From Thermoguttaceae bacterium (GTDB lineage Bacteria > Planctomycetota > Planctomycetia > Pirellulales > Thermoguttaceae): a DNA stretch of 10,617 nucleotides. Shown piece by piece: positions 1-4,759 of the stretch. Each line of letters begins with the position of its first letter. Positions within the stretch are counted from its first letter, which is position 1. The translations under genes and the position numbers were made by a program. Below the pieces are notes generated by a model that saw only the letters and a list, made by a program, of their open reading frames with translations, made no database searches and had not been told where the DNA came from. The DNA lies in the NCBI GenBank assembly GCA_028695865.1, contig JAQVID010000054.1:1-10617 (forward strand), read 5' to 3'.

Positions 1-1
1 A

Positions 2-166
2 CGGAACTCCATGTCCGTTCCGGTTATCGCCGACGGCAAATTCCACGATTACTTTATTCCGGTTGGCGACGCGAAGACGTGGACCGGCAAGATCGGCGAA
101 CTCTGGTTCGACCCGATTAATCTCAAGCATACGGAGATCGAAATCGATTCGATGGAATTTGAATAA
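2..166 (+). CDS. C-terminal end of an unidentified protein (cut by window edge)
   Basis: An open frame enters from the left edge (first whole codon at base 2) and ends at TAA 164-166, giving the last 54 residues of a protein. The tail reads F-x-D-Y-F-I-P-V-G-D, then W-T-G-K-I-G-E-L-W-F-D-P and ends in E-I-E-I-D-S-M-E-F-E. This W-x-G-x-I-x-x-L-x-F-D-P pattern followed by an alternating beta strand resembles the last strands of carbohydrate-binding-like beta-sandwich domains in secreted or glycan-related proteins, which I associate with PVC-group bacteria. The rest of the protein, its start and its function lie outside the window. A hairpin begins 7 bases after the stop. The frame is well supported by its protein-like composition; the domain reading is only a resemblance. 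Confidence 0.6.
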   Translation, partial: RNSMSVPVIADGKFHDYFIPVGDAKTWTGKIGELWFDPINLKHTEIEIDSMEFE

Positions 167-172
167 TTCGGC

Positions 173-218
173 AAACGAATCGTCGGAACATTCAGAAAAA
201 GTTTTCGACGATTCATTT
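173..218. repeat. Inverted repeat after the partial gene, possible transcription end
   Basis: The 13-base arms 173-185 and 206-218 are complementary except for one pair, with a 20-nt loop. The hairpin sits 7 bases past the stop codon of the left-edge gene, where a terminator would be expected, but no T run follows it on either strand. It may be a Rho-type or weak terminator, or a left-over from the insertion whose transposase fragment follows. Confidence 0.4.
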
Positions 219-313
219 ACACGATTCCATGACGGAGATGAAATGGAAGCGTCGCATGAATATTCACAAAAAGAAGATATTGAAATCGCTCCAATAGAGA
301 GATACCAGACGAT

Positions 314-611
314 AAAAATACGAGCGATCTTGTAAAGCGTTTGCAAGAATACGATGAGGAATACATTCGATTTATCCGTCACTGCATTCCACCGGCGAAC
401 GATCCGGCGGAACGAACAGTTCGTAAGGGCATGCTTGATCGCAAAGTGACCCAGGGAACGCGAAGCAACAGGGGACAATCGCTGGCTGGAACGGTTCTGG
501 AGTATTCAAACAAACGGCCAACAGCAGGGCCGGAATCTGCTTGATTACATGACCCAAACGCTCGGCCATGATCTCCGTGGTGCCATTGCCCTGTCGCCCA
601 TTCGATCCTGA
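314..611 (+). pseudogene. IS66-type transposase, C-terminal fragment with frameshift
   Basis: The frame at 314-508 reads L-V-K-R-L-Q-E-Y-D-E-E-Y-I-R-F-I, then P-P-A-N-D-P-A-E-R-T-V-R and D-R-K-V-T-Q-G-T-R-S-N-R-G. This is the end of the IS66-family DDE transposase, where N-N-x-A-E-R and R-K-x-x-x-G-x-R-S-x-x-G are typical. That frame runs into a stop at 542-544. The homologous sequence continues one frame over, from about 508 to TGA 609-611, as Q-Q-Q-G-R-N-L-L-D-Y-M, the expected C-terminal stretch of the same family. A +1 frameshift near 505-512 therefore breaks the gene. The N-terminal and catalytic parts are missing: an in-frame stop lies at 281-283, and I find no related reading frame further upstream. 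It is a dead remnant, with no terminal inverted repeats or target duplication visible. Confidence 0.72.
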
Positions 612-656
612 ATGCCCCAATTTGATACTTCAGACCGCGAGCGGTTGCGTGAAAAG

Positions 657-1658
657 TTATACCTGAACGACACGGACAGAAGAATCAACCTTCGCTTTGA
701 GCGTGTTCTCGACAAGGCCCTTAAGCGTTTGCGACGCTCCTGTGCAATGGGCACAGGCACCCATGAGTTCCACATAAACGACGTTGTCTTTGATGTCAAC
801 GATTTCAATATTGCCGCCGTCCCGTTGCAGCATTGGTCGAATATAGGACTCAATGGCCTGTTCAATTTTTTTGGCACGCTGATACGGTGACAGTTCGCTC
901 GTTTGACTCGGTTTTTTATTTGGTGCCGCCGGTACTCCTCCTGCCGGAACCGTAATGAGTGGTACGAACGACTCGCTCGGTTTGTCCGTTTTGTCTTCCG
1001 CTTTTTTGGAACCCCAGACTTCGTCGAGCAGGTCTTGCAGACCGCCCGGGGCATGATGACACGACATGCACGCGCCGCCCGCCTTGATCGCGCCGGTTAT
1101 TTCCGGTATGGTTCGCAAATTGAGTTCGCGAATTTTCCGCTTGATATACGGTTCGGTCATTCCGAAACATTTACAGACCATGCGGCCTTCGTCTTCTTCC
1201 TCGGTATGTGTTTCGATACCCAGATGGGCAAGATCGACGTTTCGCCGCTTGGCCCAGTCGTAAACCGCCGCCTGAAGCGCTTCGGCTCCCATAACCGAAC
1301 AATGAATCTTCTGCTTTGGAAGTCCTTCGAGAAATTCGACGATATCGGCGTTTGTGATTTTCAGGGCCTCTATCGGCGTTACCTTGCGATCTTCAATAAT
1401 ACAACAAAGAGCCTCTGAAGCCGCAATGGCCGAAGTGCAACCAAAAGTTAAGTAACGGGCTTCGACAATAACATCTTTAAGCGGATCGTTTTCATCGCGT
1501 TCGACCCTGAACGTGAAACGCAAAGCATCGCCGCAGGCAATGGAGCCGTGTTCGCCCACGCCATCGGGGTTCTCGATTTCACCCAAGTGAGTGCCTGGCT
1601 TGCCGTGAACGGCGTCAAGGAAAAGTTGCTTGGTTTTTTCGCTGTATTCCCAACCCAT
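657..1658 (-). CDS. nifU: NifU-type Fe-S cluster assembly scaffold, three-domain form
   Basis: This 333-residue cytoplasmic scaffold builds Fe-S clusters on its cysteines, with sulfur from a NifS/IscS-type desulfurase, and passes them to apoproteins. All three domains of full-length NifU are present. Residues 1-150 are IscU-like, with cluster cysteines C42, C74 and C120 and the conserved D44. Residues 160-212 are a BFD-like [2Fe-2S] domain with C162-x-C164 and C197-x-x-C200. Residues 260-333 are the NifU C-terminal domain with C302-x-x-C305. A proline/alanine-rich linker (about 218-258) joins the last two. The ATG at 1656-1658 is preceded by AAAGGA (1667-1672 on the complement), 8 nt away. 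The gene stands alone: proS upstream ends in its own terminator, and no nifS lies alongside. Many non-diazotrophs use this form for general Fe-S assembly, so nitrogen fixation should not be inferred. Confidence 0.95.
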   Translation of the reverse strand: MGWEYSEKTKQLFLDAVHGKPGTHLGEIENPDGVGEHGSIACGDALRFTFRVERDENDPLKDVIVEARYLTFGCTSAIAASEALCCIIEDRKVTPIEALKITNADIVEFLEGLPKQKIHCSVMGAEALQAAVYDWAKRRNVDLAHLGIETHTEEEDEGRMVCKCFGMTEPYIKRKIRELNLRTIPEITGAIKAGGACMSCHHAPGGLQDLLDEVWGSKKAEDKTDKPSESFVPLITVPAGGVPAAPNKKPSQTSELSPYQRAKKIEQAIESYIRPMLQRDGGNIEIVDIKDNVVYVELMGACAHCTGASQTLKGLVENTLKAKVDSSVRVVQV

Positions 1659-1794
1659 GATTTGATTCCTTTGAATTCTATTATGTTAATCATATCGGAG
1701 CCGATTTCCATTATTTTATATATTATAGCGTGTAATCAGGTTTTTAAGAGAGACCGGTGTAAATTTTTGGCGAGAAAGTCCGGAGTGAGAGTAA

Positions 1795-1823
1795 AAGATA
1801 CTTTTTGCGTTTTTTTTTGGCAA
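1795..1823 (-). promoter_or_regulatory. Candidate sigma70-type promoter for nifU
   Basis: On the minus strand TTGCCA (1823-1818), a 17-nt A-rich spacer and TATCTT (1800-1795) resemble a -35/-10 pair. They lie just past the proS terminator and about 137 nt upstream of the nifU start. A second option nearer the gene is a perfect TATAAT on the minus strand (1727-1722), but it has no clear -35. The sequence between the two start options and nifU (about 1659-1790) holds no other feature I can recognise. Confidence 0.38.
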
Positions 1824-1837
1824 TGCAAGTGAAGCAG

Positions 1838-1883
1838 GAAAAAAAGACCCTAAACGCATGCCAGGTGCGCTTAGGGGCGTCTT
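1838..1883 (-). terminator. Intrinsic terminator of proS
   Basis: Read on the minus strand, the arms at about 1883-1866 (AAGAC..CCCTAA..CGCA) and 1859-1844 (TGCG.TTAGGG.TCTT) form a long GC-rich stem with a few bulges and a short loop. A run of T follows directly (complement of the A run 1838-1845). It begins about 50 nt after the proS stop and separates proS from nifU. Confidence 0.85.
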
Positions 1884-1932
1884 ACGATCATCATTTCATT
1901 TTATGAAGATTTATGGGCGAATTCGCAATGAA

Positions 1933-3705
1933 TTACTTTTTTGTGGACCGTGAAGCGGTAAACCGCTCACCGGATACTCGTTCCGATTCAATTGCTTTGG
2001 CGATTGTTTCCGCGGCGTCCCCGATGGAGAGCATCTCGGAATCGGCGCTCCAGCGCCATTTGATTTCAACTTTGTTTTCCTCAAGCCCTTTGGTTCCAAT
2101 GGTGACGCGGAGCGGAAAGCCGATCAGATCGGAATCTTTGAACTTAACGCCGGCTCGTTGATCGCGATCATCGAGAATAACGTCTATTCCCCGGGCGGTC
2201 AGTTCATCGTGCAGTTTTTCGGCAACTTGCATACTTTGCTCATCGGTAACCTTGATCGGGCAAATGTTCACTTCGTAAGGGGCCAGGGCAACGGGCCAAA
2301 TAATCCCGTGATCGTCATAGCTGGTTTCGACCATACCGGCGACGATTCGACTGACACCGATTCCATAGCAGCCCATAATGATCGTTTTTTGCGATTCATC
2401 GGTATCGAGGAACCTGGCGTTTAGGGCTTGCGTGTATTTCGTTCCCAATTTGAAGACGTGTCCCACTTCGATGGCGTTTCGAATGGTCATGGACGTCATG
2501 CAATGCGGACACGGATCGGACGCGACGGCGTTGCGGACATCGGCATATTCATCGACTTCGAAATCTCGGTGCAGATTCACGTTTACGAAATGCTTGTCGG
2601 CTTCGTTGGCTCCGACGATCATGTTGACCATACCGCGAACAGAGTAGTCGGCGACAATTTTTGTTCCTTGGGCCAAACCGACCGGCCCGGCAAAGCCGAC
2701 CGGCGCTCCTGTGACTTTCGAAATAGTCGCTTCATCGGCCAATTCGACATGTTCCGCCTTGAGCAAGCGACGCAATTTGTTCTCGTTTACGTCGTGATCG
2801 CCCCGAACGAGCACGGCAACCGGATGGGAATCGGCAAGGTAAATAAGCGTCTTAACGACTTTGTTCGGCTTGGCCTTGAGGAATTTGCAGACCTGTTCGA
2901 TGGTGTGCGTTTCCGGGGTGTCAAGCATTGCTTTTTCTTTTCGAACGACATCGTCAGGAGCTTCTTGCGGGCCGGTCCCACCGATTTCGGCCTTTTCCGT
3001 GTTTGCCGCATATCGACATTTGTCACAGCAAACGACATTATCTTCACCGTTGACCGATGGAATCATGAACTCATGCGACGCGTCGCCGCCGATCGGCCCG
3101 GATTCCGCTTCTACCGGGAGATAATCCAAACCACACCGCTGGAAAATTCGGCAGTACGCCTTGTACATTTCGTCGTACGTCTGATTGAGCGATTCGATAT
3201 TCGTATGGAAGCTGTAAGCGTCTTTCATCAAGAACTCACTAGTTCGCAGCAGGCCGAATTTCGGTCGTTCTTCGTTGCGAAACTTCGTTTGTATCTGATA
3301 AAGCGTAATCGGAAGTTGTCGGTAACTTGAAACGAAACGTGAAACGAGATCGGTGATTTCTTCCTCATGGGTGGGACAGAAAACGACGGGAACCTTTTTA
3401 CCTGCTCGCGGCAAAACCGTTTTAATGAGGACGTCGCCAAAGGCTTCAACACGATTGGTCTGTTCATAAAGCGAAGTCGGGCACAGAGCGGTCATGAACA
3501 GTTCTACGGCTCCGGTGGCGTTCATTTCAGTCCGAACAATATTGATTGCTTTGTGAAGCGATCGCAGTCCAAGCGGTAAATAAGTGTAAGCTCCTGCCAT
3601 GACCTGGGTAAGCAGACCTGCACGAAGCATAAGAATATGACTGGGAATTTCAGCCCCTTCGGGCGTTTCTTTCATGGTCGGAATGAGTGTACGGGACCAT
3701 TTCAT
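1933..3705 (-). CDS. proS: Prolyl-tRNA synthetase, bacterial type with editing insertion
   Basis: This 590-residue cytoplasmic class II synthetase charges tRNA-Pro with proline. Motif 1 lies around residues 43-61 (L-P-L-G-L-R-S-L-H-K). The proline-binding T-H-E-E-E is at 112-116. Motif 2 is F-R-N-E-E-R-P-K-F-G-L-L-R-T-S-E-F-L-M-K-D at 142-162. Motif 3 includes G-C-Y-G-I-G-V-S-R near residue 440. Between motifs 2 and 3 lies the bacterial INS/YbaK-like domain that edits Ala-tRNA-Pro, flanked by two cysteine clusters (C226/C227/C230 and a C-P-H-C). The C-terminal anticodon-binding domain follows motif 3, including D-D-R-D-Q-R-A-G-V-K-F-K-D-S-D. Length matches the bacterial family. The ATG at 3703-3705 has AAAGGA (3713-3718 on the complement) 7 nt upstream. 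It runs divergently from the cas operon and shares the 3706-4144 intergenic region with it. Confidence 0.97.
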   Translation of the reverse strand: MKWSRTLIPTMKETPEGAEIPSHILMLRAGLLTQVMAGAYTYLPLGLRSLHKAINIVRTEMNATGAVELFMTALCPTSLYEQTNRVEAFGDVLIKTVLPRAGKKVPVVFCPTHEEEITDLVSRFVSSYRQLPITLYQIQTKFRNEERPKFGLLRTSEFLMKDAYSFHTNIESLNQTYDEMYKAYCRIFQRCGLDYLPVEAESGPIGGDASHEFMIPSVNGEDNVVCCDKCRYAANTEKAEIGGTGPQEAPDDVVRKEKAMLDTPETHTIEQVCKFLKAKPNKVVKTLIYLADSHPVAVLVRGDHDVNENKLRRLLKAEHVELADEATISKVTGAPVGFAGPVGLAQGTKIVADYSVRGMVNMIVGANEADKHFVNVNLHRDFEVDEYADVRNAVASDPCPHCMTSMTIRNAIEVGHVFKLGTKYTQALNARFLDTDESQKTIIMGCYGIGVSRIVAGMVETSYDDHGIIWPVALAPYEVNICPIKVTDEQSMQVAEKLHDELTARGIDVILDDRDQRAGVKFKDSDLIGFPLRVTIGTKGLEENKVEIKWRWSADSEMLSIGDAAETIAKAIESERVSGERFTASRSTKK

Positions 3706-3785
3706 TGATTTGTCCTTTGCGTGGAAAGATGTACAGAAGTCACTCGATTTAGGAGACGTCCGTTACATCGCCCAATCGAAACATT

Positions 3786-3815
3786 ATGATACTATTTTAA
3801 TAAGAATCGCGTGAA
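3786..3815 (-). promoter_or_regulatory. Candidate promoter for proS
   Basis: On the minus strand TTCACG (3815-3810), 18 nt and TATCAT (3791-3786) form a weak -35/-10 pair about 80 nt upstream of the proS start codon. The region is AT-rich, so chance matches are likely. Confidence 0.3.
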
Positions 3816-3839
3816 AAACAAAGGGGGCCATGCGTTTGT

Positions 3840-3869
3840 TTGAGATTTTTCAAATATGTGAAATATAAT
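3840..3869 (+). promoter_or_regulatory. Candidate plus-strand promoter reading antisense to the orphan guide
   Basis: TTGAGA (3840-3845), 18 nt and a perfect TATAAT (3864-3869) make a good -35/-10 pair on the plus strand. A transcript from about 3876 would run through the 15-bp hairpin and then antisense to the orphan spacer and repeat, toward cas5. No gene lies between here and cas5. It could make an antisense RNA to the guide or be a second, distal cas promoter. The site is AT-rich, so the call is tentative. Confidence 0.4.
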
Positions 3870-3890
3870 ATAAATCCGCTGCGCATAATC

Positions 3891-3936
3891 ACTTCCTTGA
3901 CCGGTTCAAGCAAACGCAAAAACCGGGCAAGGAAGT
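3891..3936. repeat. 15-bp inverted repeat at spacer distance from the orphan CRISPR repeat
   Basis: The arms 3891-3905 and 3922-3936 pair over 15 bp with a single mismatch (A3900 against G3927), around a 16-nt loop. It is the strongest hairpin in the intergenic region. Reading the minus strand, it starts 33 nt after the orphan CRISPR repeat, where the next repeat of an array would lie. Its sequence is not a copy of the repeat, although the descending side contains C-T-T-G-A-A-C-C, vaguely like the repeat end. No T run follows on either strand, so it is not a standard terminator. Confidence 0.8.
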
Positions 3937-3969
3937 AATAAACACGACAAGATATTAATCTGTACACAA

Positions 3970-3996
3970 GTTTCAATCCACGTGCGTTCGCACGAC
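3970..3996 (-). CRISPR. Orphan type I-C-like CRISPR repeat
   Basis: The minus strand holds GTCG at the start and GGATTGAAAC at the end, the hallmark of type I-C repeats, whose conserved 3' end is ATTGAAA plus one base. A 5-bp stem CGTGC/GCACG with a GAAC loop (3994-3981) leaves exactly 11 nt after its base. The unit is 27 nt, about 5 nt shorter than the usual 32-nt I-C repeat, the shortage being in the stem, so it may be a degenerate copy. No second copy is visible in the window. Orientation puts any spacer to the left. Confidence 0.85.
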
Positions 3997-4002
3997 TCAG
4001 TT

Positions 4003-4030
4003 ATTATACGCTGTTTTTGCAAGAAGTCAC
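4003..4030 (-). promoter_or_regulatory. Candidate promoter of the orphan guide RNA
   Basis: On the minus strand GTGACT (4030-4025), 16 nt and a perfect TATAAT (4008-4003) precede the repeat. The expected start, 6-7 nt beyond the -10 box, falls at about 3997-3996, the first base of the repeat. A transcript would therefore carry almost no leader, unlike a normal array. Confidence 0.6.
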
Positions 4031-4040
4031 GGTCATGGCG

Positions 4041-4054
4041 GAAAATATATTTTC
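4041..4054. promoter_or_regulatory. 14-bp perfect palindrome between the divergent promoters
   Basis: GAAAATATATTTTC reads the same on both strands. It lies 21 bp upstream of the cas -35 box and about 10 bp upstream of the guide promoter's -35 box, a suitable place for a dimeric regulator acting on both. AT-rich palindromes also arise by chance, and no regulator gene is nearby. Confidence 0.35.
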
Positions 4055-4075
4055 AGAATTGGTCAGGCAGGGGAC

Positions 4076-4106
4076 TTGACGTTTTTTTCGTGCGCCGCAT
4101 TATTAT
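4076..4106 (+). promoter_or_regulatory. Candidate promoter of the cas operon
   Basis: TTGACG (4076-4081) matches the -35 consensus at five of six positions. TATTAT (4101-4106) matches the -10 at five of six, with a 19-nt spacer, or the overlapping TTATTA with 18 nt. The expected start is near 4112, leaving a leader of about 33 nt to the cas5 start. The -10 box and start site lie inside the sequence matched by the orphan guide. Confidence 0.55.
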
Positions 4107-4120
4107 TCTGTTCACAAGAA
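4101..4120 (-). promoter_or_regulatory. Predicted target of the orphan guide, with TTC PAM
   Basis: On the minus strand TTC (4120-4118) is followed by TTGTGAACAGAATAATA (4117-4101). Compared with the orphan spacer, bases 1-5, 7-11 and 13-17 are identical, 6 and 12 differ, and identity ends at 18. TTC is the established PAM of type I-C systems and lies on the correct side. The site covers the -10 element and probable start of the cas promoter, so a bound Cascade should block RNA polymerase. Confidence 0.72.
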
Positions 4121-4132
4121 CTATCGCAGAAA

Positions 4133-4140
4133 AAGGAGGA
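4133..4140 (+). promoter_or_regulatory. Strong ribosome binding site that fixes the cas5 start
   Basis: AAGGAGGA ends 4 bases before ATG 4145-4147. It selects this start over an in-frame TTG at 4076, which has no such site and would add 23 unrelated residues encoded across the promoter itself. Confidence 0.9.
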
Positions 4141-4144
4141 AAAA

Positions 4145-4448
4145 ATGATTGACAAGATTTATGAAGTTTCCGCGGAAATAGCTGGTCCAACGGCTATTTT
4201 TACGAGGCCGGACAGCGGGAGCTCCTTTGTATCGTATCCGGCACCGACCTTTTCGGCGGTTACGGCCATGTTTTCGTCCGTGGCGCGTTTGAATACGGCA
4301 TACATCAAGCCAACCCGAGTACATATTTGCCGGCCGGTCGTGTTTTGCAAGTACACAACGAATTATCATGGGGTGTTACGAAATGAGCTGTCAATTAAGC
4401 AAGGGAACCCTTATCAATTCCCGGCGACCGTACTGTCGAATGTCGTTT
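4145..4448 (+). repeat. First member of a duplicated cas5 segment (second at 10305-10617)
   Basis: From the ATG on, these bases recur at 10305-10617 with about 16 substitutions (counted by eye) and one 9-bp insertion in the second copy. Similarity starts essentially at the start codon: the upstream regions are unrelated. The right end of the duplication is cut by the window. Confidence 0.95.
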
Positions 4449-4759
4449 ATCAACTATTTGGAGTTGTTACGGAGATATCGCCGCCGCCAGAACCTTTCAA
4501 CCATCTTCATTATCTTCAGGACAAATTCAATCGACGTTTGAAAAAAGGTATTTTGTTTTCGACTCCTGTTCTTGGCTGGAGAGAATTTGTTCCAGATTAT
4601 TTTGGTCCGCTGCGAGCGGAAAGCAAACCTGATGAATCAACGAACCTCGAAATCCCATCAATGCTGTATACCGTATACGATCAGCCGCTTAATGGTAAAT
4701 ACAGTCCGGCATTTGTCCAAAACGTTGAAATAGTCAAGGGGGTACTGAATTATGCTTAA
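4145..4759 (+). CDS. cas5c: Cas5c (Cas5d/Dvulg type), type I-C Cascade subunit and guide-processing nuclease
   Basis: This is a 204-residue RAMP protein. In type I-C, which lacks Cas6, Cas5 cuts the guide precursor at the repeat stem and stays bound to its 5' handle at the foot of Cascade. The N-terminus has the family pattern G14-P-T-A-I-F-T-R-P-D, then V29-S-Y-P-A-P-T-F-S-A. The C-terminal half has F-N-R-R-L-K-K-G (128-135) and P141-V-L-G-W-R-E-F, corresponding to the family's R-R-x-x-x-G and P-Y-L-G-C-R-E-F. It is slightly shorter than typical members (about 220-240). Characterised Cas5c enzymes use a Tyr, Lys and His. The region where Lys-His is expected reads N119-H-L-H-Y, so the lysine may be replaced; this alignment is by eye. 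The stop overlaps the cas8c start by 8 bases, indicating translational coupling. A second copy starts at 10305. Confidence 0.93.
   Translation: MIDKIYEVSAEIAGPTAIFTRPDSGSSFVSYPAPTFSAVTAMFSSVARLNTAYIKPTRVHICRPVVFCKYTTNYHGVLRNELSIKQGNPYQFPATVLSNVVYQLFGVVTEISPPPEPFNHLHYLQDKFNRRLKKGILFSTPVLGWREFVPDYFGPLRAESKPDESTNLEIPSMLYTVYDQPLNGKYSPAFVQNVEIVKGVLNYA

Larger units (their letters stand above)
3891..3997 (-). ncRNA. Putative single-guide CRISPR-derived regulatory RNA (CreR-like)
   Basis: Reading the minus strand, the unit is a promoter with its start predicted at about 3997, one CRISPR repeat (3996-3970), a spacer of about 33 nt (3969-3937) and a 15-bp hairpin (3936-3891). The spacer begins TTGTGTACAGATTAATA. 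These 17 nt match the cas5 promoter at 4117-4101 with two mismatches (positions 6 and 12) next to a TTC motif. Cas5c, the processing nuclease of type I-C, should cut at the base of the stem and leave the 11-nt handle TGGATTGAAAC, as in normal I-C guides. Known relatives in concept are the cas-regulating RNAs of other type I and type V-A systems, whose partly matching guides repress cas promoters without cleavage. Function here is inferred. The alternative is a relic of a deleted array, but a relic would not be expected to match the neighbouring promoter beside a correct PAM. Confidence 0.72.

Noticed and set aside
903..1418. 171-codon plus-strand open frame across nifU
   Set aside because: Antisense shadow of nifU; its sequence is explained by the NifU codons on the other strand.
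657..1658. Reading nifU as evidence of nitrogen fixation
   Set aside because: No other nif gene is present, and three-domain NifU serves general Fe-S assembly in many bacteria that do not fix nitrogen.
2428..3330. 300-codon plus-strand open frame across proS
   Set aside because: It is the antisense shadow of proS, with no family resemblance and no ribosome binding site.
3830..3868. 12-codon open frame with a nearby G-rich stretch, considered as a small toxin ORF as in CreTA pairs
   Set aside because: The AAAGGGGG stretch ends only 2 bases before the ATG, there is no conserved feature, and tiny ORFs in AT-rich DNA are common.
3891..3936. The hairpin as terminal inverted repeats of a mobile element or as an ordinary terminator
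   Set aside because: The arms enclose only 16 bases, leaving no room for an element, and no T run follows on either strand.
4035..4079. 14-codon open frame starting M-A-E-N-I-F-S-E-L
   Set aside because: No ribosome binding site, it overlaps the palindrome and ends in the -35 box; length is within chance expectation.
4081..4100. GTTT...CGTGCG..CGCA near 4081-4100 as a second degenerate CRISPR repeat
   Set aside because: Only the CGTGCG stem core is shared, the conserved ATTGAAAC end is absent and the distance to the orphan repeat (about 84 nt) is not a spacer length.
4076..4144. Longer cas5 start giving 23 extra residues
   Set aside because: The extension begins at TTG inside the -35 box, codes for unrelated low-complexity residues, and the second cas5 copy shares similarity only from ATG 4145. 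The strong AAGGAGGA supports 4145.
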